Below, piece after piece: positions 8,455-17,124 of a stretch of DNA of 64,000 nt. The notes under the pieces were generated by a model. It was not told the origin of the DNA, searched no databases, and saw only the letters and a list, made by a program, of their open reading frames with translations. The position numbers and the translations under genes are program-made. The DNA is from Pseudomonas xantholysinigenes (GTDB taxonomy: Bacteria; Pseudomonadota; Gammaproteobacteria; Pseudomonadales; Pseudomonadaceae). The stretch spans positions 62,001-126,000 of the forward strand of contig NZ_CP077095.1 in assembly GCF_014268885.2 (NCBI RefSeq), given 5' to 3'. Position 1 is the first letter of the stretch. Each line of letters begins with the position of its first letter.

Positions 8455-8644
8455 GCGACCCGTACACGCTGAACACGCCTTGATTGCCGGCTGCACCCGC
8501 TGGGTGCGGCACGGCTTGCGCCTGCCTTGAAAACGCCCTGACCCCTTGCCGGCACTCCCGCTGGCGGCCCGCGCCTGCGCGCGATTCAGGGTTCCCCCGT
8601 GCTCGCGGCCAGTGGAATGGCCGTGAACCCCAGAAAGGAGCTTC

Positions 8645-10180
8645 ATGGTGAACATGACACAGATCAAAGCGGCATTGCCGCGTGAATTGCTGGCTTCGGT
8701 GGTGGTGTTCCTGGTGGCCCTGCCATTGTGCATGGGCATCGCCATCGCTTCCGGCATGCCGCCGGCCAAAGGGCTGGTCACCGGCATTATCGGCGGCCTC
8801 GTGGTGGGCTTTCTGGCCGGCTCGCCGCTGCAGGTGAGCGGCCCGGCCGCGGGCCTGGCGGTGCTGGTGTTCGAACTGGTGCGCCAGCACGGCATGGCCA
8901 TGCTCGGGCCGATCCTGCTATTGGCCGGGCTGTTGCAATTGCTGGCCGGGCGCCTGCGCCTGGGCTGCTGGTTCCGGGTGACGGCACCGGCGGTGGTGTA
9001 CGGCATGCTTGCGGGTATCGGCGTGCTGATCGTGCTGTCCCAGGTGCATGTGATGTTCGACACGGCGCCGCAACCCTCAGGTGTGGACAACTTGCTGGGC
9101 TTCCCGGCGACGCTGGCCTCGGCCCTGCCGCTGGAAAGCGCGGGCAATGGCTGGCAGGCCGGTGCCCTGGGCCTGGGCACCATCGCCATCATGTGGGCTT
9201 GGGAGCGCTTTCGCCCGCAACGCTTGCGCTTCATCCCCGGCGCGTTGCTCGGGGTGGCGGCGATGACTGCCATCAGCCTGTGGCTGGCGTTGCCGGTCAA
9301 CCGGGTGCAGGTGCCCGCCGACCTGTCCGAAGCCATCGACTGGTTGCGCCCAGGCGACCTGCTCGAGCTCGCCGACCCGACCCTGCTGGTGGCGGCGTTC
9401 GCCCTGGCCTTCATCGCCAGTGCCGAAACACTGCTGTCGGCTGCTGCGGTAGACCGCATGCACAGCGGCCAGCGTTCGGATTTCGACCGTGAACTGTCGG
9501 CGCAGGGTATTGGCAACATGCTCTGCGGCGTGCTCGGCGCGTTGCCGATGACCGGGGTGATCGTGCGCAGCTCGGCCAACGTGCAGGCCGGCGCGCAGAC
9601 CCGCGCTTCGGCGATTCTGCACGGCGTCTGGTTGCTGGCCTTCGTGGTCGCGCTGAGCAGCGTGCTGCAGCAGATTCCGGTGGCGAGCCTGGCCGGCGTG
9701 CTGGTGTACACCGGCGTGAAACTGGTGGACTTCAAGGCGTTCCGTGGCCTGGGCCGTTATGGGCGGATGCCGATGTTCACCTATGCGGCGACGGCGCTGG
9801 CGATCGTTTTCACCGATCTGCTCACCGGTGTGCTGCTGGGCTTCGCCCTCACCCTGCTGAAGCTGGCGTTCAAGGCGGCGCGGTTGAAGATCAACCTGGT
9901 GGCGTTGGCAGCGCCGGGGCACATGGAATTGCGCCTGAGCGGGGCGGCGACCTTCCTCAAGGTGCCGGCGCTGACCCAGGTGCTGCAGACCGTGCCGGAG
10001 GGCAGCACGCTGCATGTGCCGCTGGGCAACCTGAACTATATCGACCATTCCTGCCTGGAGCTGCTGGAGGACTGGGGGCGCAGTGGCGCGGCCAAGGGGT
10101 CGCGACTGGTGCTGGAGCAGCGGCGGTTGAAGCGGCGGGTCGAGGGACGGTTGCGGACTACGGCGGGGGTTGGGGTTTAG
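8645..10180 (+). CDS. SulP-family anion transporter (putative bicarbonate/sulfate), with C-terminal STAS-like domain
   Basis: The 511-aa membrane protein opens with the SulP core (VVVFLVALPLCMGIAIASG, then GLVTGIIGG and SGPAAGLAVLVF) and has about 11-12 hydrophobic segments up to residue 420. The last 90 residues resemble a short STAS domain (LRLSGAATFLKVP and LNYIDHSCLELLEDW). Family members move sulfate, bicarbonate or other anions; the adjacent carbonic anhydrase favours bicarbonate, which is inference. AAAGGAG precedes the ATG at 8645; an ATG three codons later is an alternative. A REP pair follows the stop codon. Confidence 0.9.
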   Translation: MVNMTQIKAALPRELLASVVVFLVALPLCMGIAIASGMPPAKGLVTGIIGGLVVGFLAGSPLQVSGPAAGLAVLVFELVRQHGMAMLGPILLLAGLLQLLAGRLRLGCWFRVTAPAVVYGMLAGIGVLIVLSQVHVMFDTAPQPSGVDNLLGFPATLASALPLESAGNGWQAGALGLGTIAIMWAWERFRPQRLRFIPGALLGVAAMTAISLWLALPVNRVQVPADLSEAIDWLRPGDLLELADPTLLVAAFALAFIASAETLLSAAAVDRMHSGQRSDFDRELSAQGIGNMLCGVLGALPMTGVIVRSSANVQAGAQTRASAILHGVWLLAFVVALSSVLQQIPVASLAGVLVYTGVKLVDFKAFRGLGRYGRMPMFTYAATALAIVFTDLLTGVLLGFALTLLKLAFKAARLKINLVALAAPGHMELRLSGAATFLKVPALTQVLQTVPEGSTLHVPLGNLNYIDHSCLELLEDWGRSGAAKGSRLVLEQRRLKRRVEGRLRTTAGVGV

Positions 10181-10191
10181 CGTGAGTCTGT

Positions 10192-10277
10192 AGCGGCCTC
10201 TTCGCGGGCAAGCCCGCTCCCACAGGCACGGAGCTGTTCTCACCCTGTGGGAGCGGGCTTGCCCGCGAAGGGGCCGG
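10192..10277. repeat. Paired inverted REP elements (CCCGCTCCCAC type)
   Basis: Two copies of the P. putida-type REP unit in opposite orientation (GCGGGCAAGCCCGCTCCCAC and its complement) are separated by about 20 bp. They lie between the convergent SulP and 213-aa protein genes and can form a long hairpin in RNA. Confidence 0.85.
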
Positions 10278-10300
10278 CCCAGGTTGCATCAATGTTGAAT

Positions 10301-10942
10301 TCAGGCCGACTGGCCCAATTCCACACCCAGCTGGCGCGACAGGCACGGCCAGCGTTTCCACGCCGCGCCAGTCGCCGGGCTCGACAGCTTGTCGCGGTAG
10401 GCTTCGACGGATTCGGCAGCGAAGCTCTGGTCGTCGAGCATTTCATCCACCGAATGGTGCACTACTTCATCCAGCTGGTTGGCGAAGGCCTCGCCGATCA
10501 GTTGATGGGCGATCAGGTTGGCGACGGTGGTGTCGACTGGGATCAGTGGCTGTTGGAAGTGGCGGATATACAGGTCGTTGACCTCTTCCACCAGGCGATG
10601 GGCGAGGTAGGCCTCGTCCAGCAGGCAGTCCAGCCCGACCTGCCCGGCCATTACGCTCGGCGGCTGCAGGAAGTAGGCTTCGGCGATCTTCAGCACTGGT
10701 TTGATCTGCGACTCGATACCGGCCTCGACCGCCACGGTGTGCGCGGCTTCGAGCAATTCCGGTACTTCGTTGATGTAGGCGCCGACGAAGCGCGCCAAGG
10801 TACCCTGTGCGTCCTGCTGGGGTAGCTGAATCGAGGGGTGCAAATGCGGCAGTTGCTGCTCGAGGCGATGTTTCAGTTGGCCTGTGCGGCTTTCGTGTTG
10901 ATGGGCATTTTCGATCTGCTCGCGTACAGCAGCGATGTTCAT
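10301..10942 (-). CDS. Conserved protein of unknown function (213 aa), divergent from the cox operon
   Basis: The soluble, acidic, mostly helical product has no signal peptide or membrane segment and no motif I recognise. Its middle part (ILKIAEAYFLQPP through VEEVNDLYIRHFQQPLIPVD) is predicted all-alpha. The ATG at 10942 follows GGAG at a suitable distance. The gene is transcribed away from coxB and shares the 381-bp promoter region with it. I recall a gene of this kind between the SulP and coxB genes in P. putida, but I do not know a function. Confidence 0.75.
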   Translation of the reverse strand: MNIAAVREQIENAHQHESRTGQLKHRLEQQLPHLHPSIQLPQQDAQGTLARFVGAYINEVPELLEAAHTVAVEAGIESQIKPVLKIAEAYFLQPPSVMAGQVGLDCLLDEAYLAHRLVEEVNDLYIRHFQQPLIPVDTTVANLIAHQLIGEAFANQLDEVVHHSVDEMLDDQSFAAESVEAYRDKLSSPATGAAWKRWPCLSRQLGVELGQSA

Positions 10943-11144
10943 GACAACTCCAGGGACAAGGCGTTACAAACGGAAGACACTAAGTTAGCTTGCTTACGAG
11001 AATAGCTAAGACGCATTTGTTATATCGCTGAGGCACGTGTAGGAAATTCGCTATATCAATGTGCCATCAGTGTGCTCGAGCCCAGCAATTACGCGGCTTT
11101 CAGCGCAAACGTTTGGTTCGATGAAGTTGATTTCACCCCTTGCG

Positions 11145-11172
11145 TTGCGCGCCATTGGTCGGTGGCTATACT
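11145..11172 (+). promoter_or_regulatory. Sigma-70-like promoter of the cytochrome oxidase operon
   Basis: TTGCGC (11145-11150) and TATACT (11167-11172) are spaced by 16 bp. The predicted start near 11179 gives a leader of about 145 nt before coxB. Confidence 0.5.
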
Positions 11173-11196
11173 CCCGGTGAAACGTGATTCGTTGAT

Positions 11197-11252
11197 GAGG
11201 CCCGACTGCCTTTAGCAGGGGGCTCGGTCGTCGAAGCCAGGCAGTCTTGGCC
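11197..11252 (+). other. Stem-loop in the coxB 5' leader
   Basis: GACTGCCT (11204-11211) and AGGCAGTC (11239-11246) are perfect complements, flanked on both sides by GGCC, which can extend the stem across a small internal loop. An inner GGCT/AGCC pair (11221-11224 and 11235-11238) can also form. There is no T-run, so it is not a standard terminator. Confidence 0.45.
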
Positions 11253-11323
11253 GCCGTTCCCCCCTTTGTCGTAGCAGGTCGTCCACGCCTCCGGGACTAC
11301 AAGAACGATAAGGGGAACCCGCA

Positions 11324-12451
11324 ATGATGCGACATCCACATGTCTGGATGGGCCTGTTGCTGTGGTCAATGTTTGGTCAGGCACAGGCGGCATGGACCGT
11401 GAACATGGCTCCCGGGGCGACGGACGTCTCCCACGCCGTGTTCGACCTGCACATGACCATCTTCTGGATCTGCGTGATCATCGGCATCGTGGTGTTCGGC
11501 GCGATGTTCTGGTCGATGGTCATCCACCGCCGCTCCACCGGCCAGCAACCGGCGCATTTCCACGAGCACACCTGGGTCGAAATCCTCTGGACCGTGGTGC
11601 CGTTCCTGATCCTCGTGGTCATGGCCATCCCGGCAACCAAAACCCTGATCGACATCTACGATGCCAGCGACTCGGACATCGATATCCAGGTCACCGGCTA
11701 CCAGTGGAAGTGGCACTACAAGTACCTGGGCCAGGACGTCGAGTTCTTCAGCAACCTGGCCACCCCCACCGATCAGATCCACAACAAGGCGCCCAAGGAC
11801 GAGCACTACCTGCTCGAGGTCGACCAGCCGCTGGTGCTGCCGGTCGGGGCCAAGGTGCGCTTCCTGGTGACCGCCGCCGACGTCATCCACTCTTGGTGGG
11901 TGCCGGCCTTCGCGGTCAAGCGCGACGCTATCCCCGGCTTCGTCAACGAAGCCTGGACGCGGGTCGAGAAGCCCGGCATCTACCGTGGCCAGTGCACCGA
12001 ATTGTGCGGCAAGGACCACGGCTTCATGCCGGTGGTGGTCGAGGTCAAGTCCAAGGCCGACTACGACGCCTGGCTCGGCGAGCGCAAGGCCGAGGCGGCC
12101 AAGCTCAAGGAGTTGACCAGCAAGGACTGGACCCTGCAGGAGCTGGTCGAACGTGGCGACAAGGTCTACCACACCACCTGCGTGGCCTGTCACCAGGCCG
12201 AGGGCCAGGGCCTGCCGCCGATGTTCCCGGCGCTCAAGGGCTCGAAGGTCGCCACCGGACCGAAGGAGGAGCACCTGAGCGTGGTCTTCCATGGCCGCCC
12301 TGGCACGGCCATGGCCGCGTTCGGCAAGCAGTTGTCGGAAGTCGATATAGCCGCCGTGGTCACCTACGAACGCAACGCCTGGGGCAACAACAAGGGTGAC
12401 ATGGTCACGCCGAAGGATGTGCTGGCGCTCAAGCAGGCGGAAAGCAAATGA
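11324..12451 (+). CDS. coxB: Cytochrome c oxidase subunit II with fused C-terminal cytochrome c domain
   Basis: This subunit accepts electrons and passes them through CuA to subunit I. It has a signal sequence (residues 1-22), two membrane segments (about 45-65 and 85-105), then the cupredoxin domain with the CuA ligands in HSWW (His about 189) and GQCTELCGKDHGFM (two Cys near 224 and 228). A heme-binding CVACH near residues 286-290, with a downstream Met, marks a fused cytochrome c domain, as in aa3/caa3-type oxidases of pseudomonads. GGGGAA precedes the ATG. It is the first gene of the oxidase and assembly cluster. Confidence 0.97.
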   Translation: MMRHPHVWMGLLLWSMFGQAQAAWTVNMAPGATDVSHAVFDLHMTIFWICVIIGIVVFGAMFWSMVIHRRSTGQQPAHFHEHTWVEILWTVVPFLILVVMAIPATKTLIDIYDASDSDIDIQVTGYQWKWHYKYLGQDVEFFSNLATPTDQIHNKAPKDEHYLLEVDQPLVLPVGAKVRFLVTAADVIHSWWVPAFAVKRDAIPGFVNEAWTRVEKPGIYRGQCTELCGKDHGFMPVVVEVKSKADYDAWLGERKAEAAKLKELTSKDWTLQELVERGDKVYHTTCVACHQAEGQGLPPMFPALKGSKVATGPKEEHLSVVFHGRPGTAMAAFGKQLSEVDIAAVVTYERNAWGNNKGDMVTPKDVLALKQAESK

Positions 12452-12482
12452 ACCGGTGCCCCAGGTTGGCAGGAGACAGGAC

Positions 12483-14072
12483 ATGAGTGCAGTGATCGAC
12501 GACCACGCCCAGGGTCATGAACACGCCCACGGCCCGGCCAAGGGCCTGATGCGCTGGGTACTGACCACCAACCACAAGGACATCGGCACGATGTACCTGT
12601 GGTTCGCCTTCACCATGTTCCTGCTCGGCGGCTCGTTCGCCATGGTGATCCGCGCCGAGCTGTTCCAGCCCGGGCTGCAGATCGTCGAGCCGGCGTTCTT
12701 CAACCAGATGACCACCATGCACGGGCTGATCATGGTGTTCGGCGCGGTGATGCCGGCGTTCGTCGGCCTGGCCAACTGGATGATCCCGCTGATGATCGGC
12801 GCGCCCGACATGGCCCTGCCACGGATGAACAACTTCAGCTTCTGGCTGCTGCCGGCGGCGTTCCTGCTGTTGGTCTCGACCCTGTTCAGCCCCGGTGGCG
12901 GGCCGAACTTCGGCTGGACCTTCTACGCCCCGCTGTCGACCACCTACGCCCCGGCCAGCGTGACCTTCTTCATCTTCGCCATCCACCTGATGGGCATCAG
13001 CTCGATCATGGGCGCGATCAACGTGATCGCCACCATCCTCAACCTGCGTGCCCCAGGCATGACTCTGATGAAGATGCCGCTGTTCGTCTGGACCTGGCTG
13101 ATCACCGCGTTCCTGCTGATCGCGGTGATGCCGGTACTGGCAGGCGTGGTGACCATGATGCTGATGGACATCCACTTCGGCACCAGCTTCTTCAGTGCCG
13201 CCGGCGGCGGTGACCCGGTGCTGTTCCAGCATGTGTTCTGGTTCTTCGGCCACCCCGAGGTGTACATCATGATCCTGCCGGCCTTCGGCGCGGTCAGCTC
13301 GATCATCCCGGCGTTCTCACGCAAGCCGCTGTTCGGCTACACCTCGATGGTCTATGCCACCGGGGCCATCGCCTTCCTGTCGTTCATCGTCTGGGCCCAC
13401 CACATGTTCGTGGTCGGCATTCCGGTGGTCGGCGAGCTGTTCTTCATGTACGCCACCATGCTGATCGCCGTGCCCACCGGGGTGAAGGTATTCAACTGGG
13501 TCAGCACCATGTGGGAAGGCTCGCTGACCTTCGAGGCGCCGATGCTGTTCGCCATCGCCTTCGTGATCCTGTTCACCATTGGCGGGTTCTCCGGGCTGAT
13601 GCTGGCCATCGCCCCGGCCGACTTCCAATACCACGACACCTACTTCGTGGTGGCGCACTTCCACTATGTGCTGGTGCCCGGGGCGATCTTCGGCATCTTC
13701 GCCTCGGCGTATTACTGGCTGCCGAAGTGGACCGGCCACATGTACGACGAAACCCTGGCCAAGCTGCACTTCTGGTTGTCGTTCATCGGCATGAACATGG
13801 CCTTCTTCCCCATGCACTTCGTGGGGCTGGCCGGCATGCCGCGACGCATTCCCGACTACAACCTGCAGTTCGCCGACTTCAACATGGTCTCGTCGATCGG
13901 CGCGTTCATCTTCGGCGCCACCCAGGTGTTCTTCCTGTTCATCGTCATCAAGTGCATCCGCGGCGGCGCGCCGGCCCCGGCCAAGCCCTGGGATGGCGCC
14001 GAGGGCCTGGAATGGTCGGTGCCGTCGCCGGCACCGTACCACACCTTCCAGACCCCACCGGATGTGAAGTAG
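12483..14072 (+). CDS. coxA: Cytochrome c oxidase subunit I (aa3 type)
   Basis: This is the catalytic subunit carrying heme a, heme a3 and CuB. The 529-aa protein has 12 hydrophobic segments and the family signatures MTTMHGLIM (heme a His), WFFGHPEVY (CuB His and the cross-linked Tyr), WAHHMF (two CuB His) and VVAHFHYVL (heme a3 and heme a His). The start at 12483 follows AGGAGACAGG; the frame continues 29 codons upstream into coxB but without homology. It lies 31 bp after coxB. Confidence 0.97.
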   Translation: MSAVIDDHAQGHEHAHGPAKGLMRWVLTTNHKDIGTMYLWFAFTMFLLGGSFAMVIRAELFQPGLQIVEPAFFNQMTTMHGLIMVFGAVMPAFVGLANWMIPLMIGAPDMALPRMNNFSFWLLPAAFLLLVSTLFSPGGGPNFGWTFYAPLSTTYAPASVTFFIFAIHLMGISSIMGAINVIATILNLRAPGMTLMKMPLFVWTWLITAFLLIAVMPVLAGVVTMMLMDIHFGTSFFSAAGGGDPVLFQHVFWFFGHPEVYIMILPAFGAVSSIIPAFSRKPLFGYTSMVYATGAIAFLSFIVWAHHMFVVGIPVVGELFFMYATMLIAVPTGVKVFNWVSTMWEGSLTFEAPMLFAIAFVILFTIGGFSGLMLAIAPADFQYHDTYFVVAHFHYVLVPGAIFGIFASAYYWLPKWTGHMYDETLAKLHFWLSFIGMNMAFFPMHFVGLAGMPRRIPDYNLQFADFNMVSSIGAFIFGATQVFFLFIVIKCIRGGAPAPAKPWDGAEGLEWSVPSPAPYHTFQTPPDVK

Positions 14073-14082
14073 GAGCCCTGCA

Positions 14083-14634
14083 ATGGACGGCCTGTCGCTC
14101 AAACGCCTGGTCAGCCGCCTGTTGCTGCTGACGGTGGTGATGTTCGCCTTCGGCTTTGCCCTGGTGCCGATCTACGACGTGATGTGCAAGGCCTTCGGCA
14201 TCAACGGCAAGACTGGCGGGCAATACGAGGGCAGCCAGGTCAGCGATCCCTCGCGTGCGGTGCGGGTGCAGTTCATGTCGACCAACGCCGGCGACATGAG
14301 CTGGGAATTCCACTCCACCGCCGACCAGATCGAGGTCAACCCAGGGGCGGTGAACCAGATGATCTTCATCGCCCGCAACCCGACCAACAAGCCGATGAGC
14401 GCCCAGGCTATCCCCAGCATCACCCCGGCCGAGGCCGCGGCGTACTTCCACAAGACCGAGTGCTTCTGCTTCACCCAGCAGGTGCTGCAACCCGGTGAGC
14501 GCATCGAGATGCCGGTGCGTTTCATCGTCGATCGCGACCTGCCGGAGTCGGTGAAGCACCTGACCCTGGCCTACACCCTGTTCGATATCACCGCTCGCCA
14601 CCCCCCGGTCGCCGCGACCGCGGGCGCCCGTTGA
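14083..14634 (+). CDS. ctaG: Cytochrome c oxidase assembly protein, Cox11/CtaG family (CuB insertion)
   Basis: This membrane-anchored copper chaperone delivers copper to the CuB site of subunit I. The 183-aa protein has one N-terminal membrane segment (LLLLTVVMFAFGFALVPIYDVMCKAFG) and the conserved C-F-C-F copper motif (TECFCFTQQ) near residues 125-131, followed by the typical PGERIEMPVRFIVD. The gene starts 10 bp after coxA with GGAG in the gap, so translation is likely coupled. Confidence 0.95.
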   Translation: MDGLSLKRLVSRLLLLTVVMFAFGFALVPIYDVMCKAFGINGKTGGQYEGSQVSDPSRAVRVQFMSTNAGDMSWEFHSTADQIEVNPGAVNQMIFIARNPTNKPMSAQAIPSITPAEAAAYFHKTECFCFTQQVLQPGERIEMPVRFIVDRDLPESVKHLTLAYTLFDITARHPPVAATAGAR

Positions 14635-14650
14635 GGGAAGGAGATCCGCC

Positions 14651-15538
14651 ATGGCAAGCCACGAGCACTATTACGTCCCGGCGCAGAGCAAGTGGCCGAT
14701 CATCGCCACGATCGGCCTGTTCATCACCGTGTTCGGCCTGGGCACTTGGTTCAACGACCTCAAGGCTGGCCATCCGGAGTCCCATGGGCCGTTGATCTTC
14801 TTCGTCGGCGGGCTGTTCCTGGCGTACATGCTGTTCGGCTGGTTCGGCGCGGTGGTCAAGGAAAGCCACGCCGGGCTGTACAGCGCGCAGATGGACCGCT
14901 CGTTCCGCTGGGGCATGAGCTGGTTCATCTTCTCCGAGGTGATGTTCTTCCTGGCCTTCTTCGGTGCGCTGTTCTACGTGCGGGTGCTGGCCGGGCCGTG
15001 GCTGGGGGGCGAGGGGCACAAGGGCGTGGCGCACATGCTGTGGCCCAATTTTGAGTTCGTCTGGCCGCTGCTGCACACGCCCGACCCGAAACTGTTCCCG
15101 CCACCGAAGGAGGTGATCGATCCGTGGCACCTGCCGCTGATCAACACCATCCTGCTGGTGAGCTCCAGCGTCACCGTGACCATTGCCCACCACGCCTTGC
15201 GCAAGGGGCATCGTGGCGCGTTGAAGCTGTGGCTGGGGCTGACGATTGTGCTGGGTATCGCCTTTCTCGTGCTGCAGGCCTACGAGTACCACGAGGCCTA
15301 CACCGAACTGGGGCTGACCCTGGGCTCGGGGATCTACGGCGCGACGTTCTTCATGCTCACCGGGTTCCACGGCGCGCACGTGACCTTGGGGACGTTGATC
15401 CTGTTCGTGATGTTCTGCCGAGTGCTGCGCGGGCATTTCAACCCGGACAAGCACTTCGGCTTCGAGGCGGCCAGCTGGTACTGGCACTTCGTCGATGTGG
15501 TCTGGGTGGGGTTGTTCATCTTTGTGTATGTGCTGTAG
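14651..15538 (+). CDS. coxC: Cytochrome c oxidase subunit III
   Basis: This integral-membrane subunit stabilises the oxidase core. The 295-aa sequence has seven hydrophobic segments and the subunit III signatures WFIFSEVMFFLAFFG, LQAYEYHEAY and TGFHGAHVTLG, ending in WYWHFVDVVWVGLF. GGAAGGAG precedes the ATG at 14651. It is the last structural subunit gene before a convergent small gene. Confidence 0.97.
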   Translation: MASHEHYYVPAQSKWPIIATIGLFITVFGLGTWFNDLKAGHPESHGPLIFFVGGLFLAYMLFGWFGAVVKESHAGLYSAQMDRSFRWGMSWFIFSEVMFFLAFFGALFYVRVLAGPWLGGEGHKGVAHMLWPNFEFVWPLLHTPDPKLFPPPKEVIDPWHLPLINTILLVSSSVTVTIAHHALRKGHRGALKLWLGLTIVLGIAFLVLQAYEYHEAYTELGLTLGSGIYGATFFMLTGFHGAHVTLGTLILFVMFCRVLRGHFNPDKHFGFEAASWYWHFVDVVWVGLFIFVYVL

Positions 15539-15540
15539 GA

Positions 15541-15556
15541 GCCCTGTGGGAGCGGG
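15541..15556. repeat. Partial REP fragment
   Basis: GCCCTGTGGGAGCGGG right after the coxC stop matches one arm of the REP family found elsewhere in the window, without its partner. Confidence 0.5.
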
Positions 15557-15560
15557 GGTT

Positions 15561-15764
15561 TCAGAACGGCGCGTGCGACACCAACTGCCCGCTGATGAAG
15601 CCCCAGGCCACCAGCCCGATGGTCAGGGTGGCGAGGGCGACACGCACGGTGAGGGCCTTGAGCAGGCGGGTCGACTGGTCGTCGTCCTTGACCAGGAACA
15701 CCAGGCCACTGAACAGGCTGGCGATGGTGGCCAGCAGCATCAGGACAATCGCGGCCTTGAGCAT
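15561..15764 (-). CDS. Small twin-transmembrane protein, DUF2909 family (67 aa)
   Basis: It has two hydrophobic helices (residues 3-26 and 41-60) joined by a charged loop KDDDQSTRLLKALTVR, the arrangement of DUF2909 proteins that accompany cytochrome oxidase genes. The ATG at 15764 is preceded by GGAG; longer in-frame extensions upstream are antisense to the SURF1 gene and are rejected. It is encoded opposite to the surrounding oxidase genes, between coxC and the SURF1 gene. Function is not known; a role in oxidase assembly is inferred from position. Confidence 0.8.
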   Translation of the reverse strand: MLKAAIVLMLLATIASLFSGLVFLVKDDDQSTRLLKALTVRVALATLTIGLVAWGFISGQLVSHAPF

Positions 15765-15827
15765 GGCGAAACTCCGGGGGGATGCAGTGATGAGGACAAG
15801 TATAGCGATTGCCCCGACGGGGCCCCG

Positions 15828-16571
15828 ATGAGGCCGTTCCGTCCGGGCTGGATCCCGACCCTGGTGGTGCTCGCGCTGCTGCCGGGGTTGATCGCGCTCG
15901 GCTGCTGGCAGCTGCGTCGCGCCGATGAAAAACGCGCCTTGCTCGATACCTACACCGCGCGCCAGATCGAAGCGCCAGTGGCCGCCGCGCAATTGCGCCA
16001 GTTGCCGGATCCGGCTTTCTACCCCGTGCATCTCTACGGCCGCTTCGACGCCGAGCACAGCCTGCTGCTGGATAACCAGCTGCGCGATGGCAGGCCTGGC
16101 GTGGAACTGTTGCAGCCGTTCCACGACCAGGCCAGCGGGCAATGGCTGCTGGTCAATCGCGGCTGGCTGCCCTGGCCGGATCGGCGCGTGCCGGTGCGCT
16201 TCGACACCCCCGACCAGCCGCTGGCGCTGGAGGCCTCGGTGTATGTCGCGCCCGGCAAGACGTTCCAGCTCCACCCCGATTCGACCGAAGGCCAGTGGCC
16301 GCACCTGCTCACCGCCATCGAACCGACCGCGCTCTGGCAGCAACTGGGGCGGGACGGCTTCGCCCATGAACTGCGCTTGCAACCGGGACCGGCCAGCTAT
16401 CGGCTGGACTGGCCGGTAGTCGCCATGGGGCCCGAAAAGCACCTGGGCTATGCCGTGCAGTGGTTCGCCCTGGCGACGGCATTGCTGCTGCTCTACCTCT
16501 ATTTCGGCTGGCATCACAACGACAAGGAGAACCGCCATGGCCGCCGCCACGAGTCCGCTGCACGCACCTGA
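15828..16571 (+). CDS. SURF1-family cytochrome oxidase assembly protein
   Basis: SURF1 helps insert heme a into subunit I. The 247-aa protein shows the expected layout: an N-terminal membrane segment (TLVVLALLPGLIALGCWQLRRADEK), a periplasmic domain with LLDNQLRDGRPG and WLLVNRGWLPWPD, and a C-terminal membrane segment (YAVQWFALATALLLLYLYFGW), whose GYAVQWF motif is the family hallmark. The start at 15828 is taken just before the first helix. It overlaps the next gene by 35 bp. Confidence 0.93.
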   Translation: MRPFRPGWIPTLVVLALLPGLIALGCWQLRRADEKRALLDTYTARQIEAPVAAAQLRQLPDPAFYPVHLYGRFDAEHSLLLDNQLRDGRPGVELLQPFHDQASGQWLLVNRGWLPWPDRRVPVRFDTPDQPLALEASVYVAPGKTFQLHPDSTEGQWPHLLTAIEPTALWQQLGRDGFAHELRLQPGPASYRLDWPVVAMGPEKHLGYAVQWFALATALLLLYLYFGWHHNDKENRHGRRHESAART

Positions 16572-17115
16572 AGGCCGCAAGGCCCGTGGGCGCCTGCAAT
16601 TGCTGCTGATCCTGTTCGTCGTGCTCGGGCCGATGATCCTCGCCACCAGCATGTACAAGCTGCAGTTCTGGGTGCCGGACGGGCGCAGTTACCACGGGGT
16701 GATGATCGGCAACGGCCTGGGCCGCGCCGATATCGGCATCGATGCCCAGGATGAGCGCTGGCAATTGTTGGTCAGTGCCCCCGAGGCCTGCGCCGAAGAC
16801 TGTCGGCAGTTGGTGTATCTGGCCCGGCAGATCCAGATCGGCCTGGGCCGCGACGCCAGCCGCGCCAGCCATGCCCTGGCTTCGGCCCAGGCGCTGGATG
16901 GCGATTACCAGGGCATGCTCGACCGTGAATACCCGCAGTTGCAGCGCTATCCGCTGGACGCCCAGCGTTACCGGCAAAAGGTTGGCGAGCCCGGCCCGCA
17001 GCTGTGGATCGTCGACCCGCACGGCAACCTGGTGTTGCGCTATGACGCCAAGGTCAACGGCAAGCAGGTGCTGGATGACCTGCGTCACCTGCTCAAGCTG
17101 TCCAACATCGGCTAG
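16537..17115 (+). CDS. Membrane-anchored protein with CxxxC motif, SCO/thioredoxin-like (unassigned oxidase assembly factor)
   Basis: The 192-aa protein has a short cytoplasmic N-terminus, one membrane helix (about residues 20-42, LLLILFVVLGPMILATSMYKL) and a periplasmic domain. That domain contains EACAEDCRQL, a CxxxC pair placed after a WQLLVSA strand, and near the end PQLWIVDPHGNLVLRYD. This pattern (strand, CxxxC, helix, then D-x-H/G-N-L-V) resembles SCO copper chaperones and thioredoxin folds, although overall similarity is low. AAGGAGAACC precedes the ATG, and the gene overlaps the SURF1 gene by 35 bp. It is 9 bp before ctaA. Usually left as hypothetical; the SCO-like reading is my inference. 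Confidence 0.8.
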   Translation: MAAATSPLHAPEGRKARGRLQLLLILFVVLGPMILATSMYKLQFWVPDGRSYHGVMIGNGLGRADIGIDAQDERWQLLVSAPEACAEDCRQLVYLARQIQIGLGRDASRASHALASAQALDGDYQGMLDREYPQLQRYPLDAQRYRQKVGEPGPQLWIVDPHGNLVLRYDAKVNGKQVLDDLRHLLKLSNIG

Positions 17116-17124
17116 GAGGCCGCC

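Larger units (their letters stand above)
10943..11323. other. 381-bp divergent regulatory region and structured coxB leader
   Basis: It contains a sigma-70-like promoter at 11145-11172 and a roughly 150-nt transcribed leader with a strong inverted repeat (11204-11246), both listed separately. The 200 bp nearer the 213-aa gene are AT-richer and presumably hold its promoter, but no clear motif was assigned. Confidence 0.6.
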
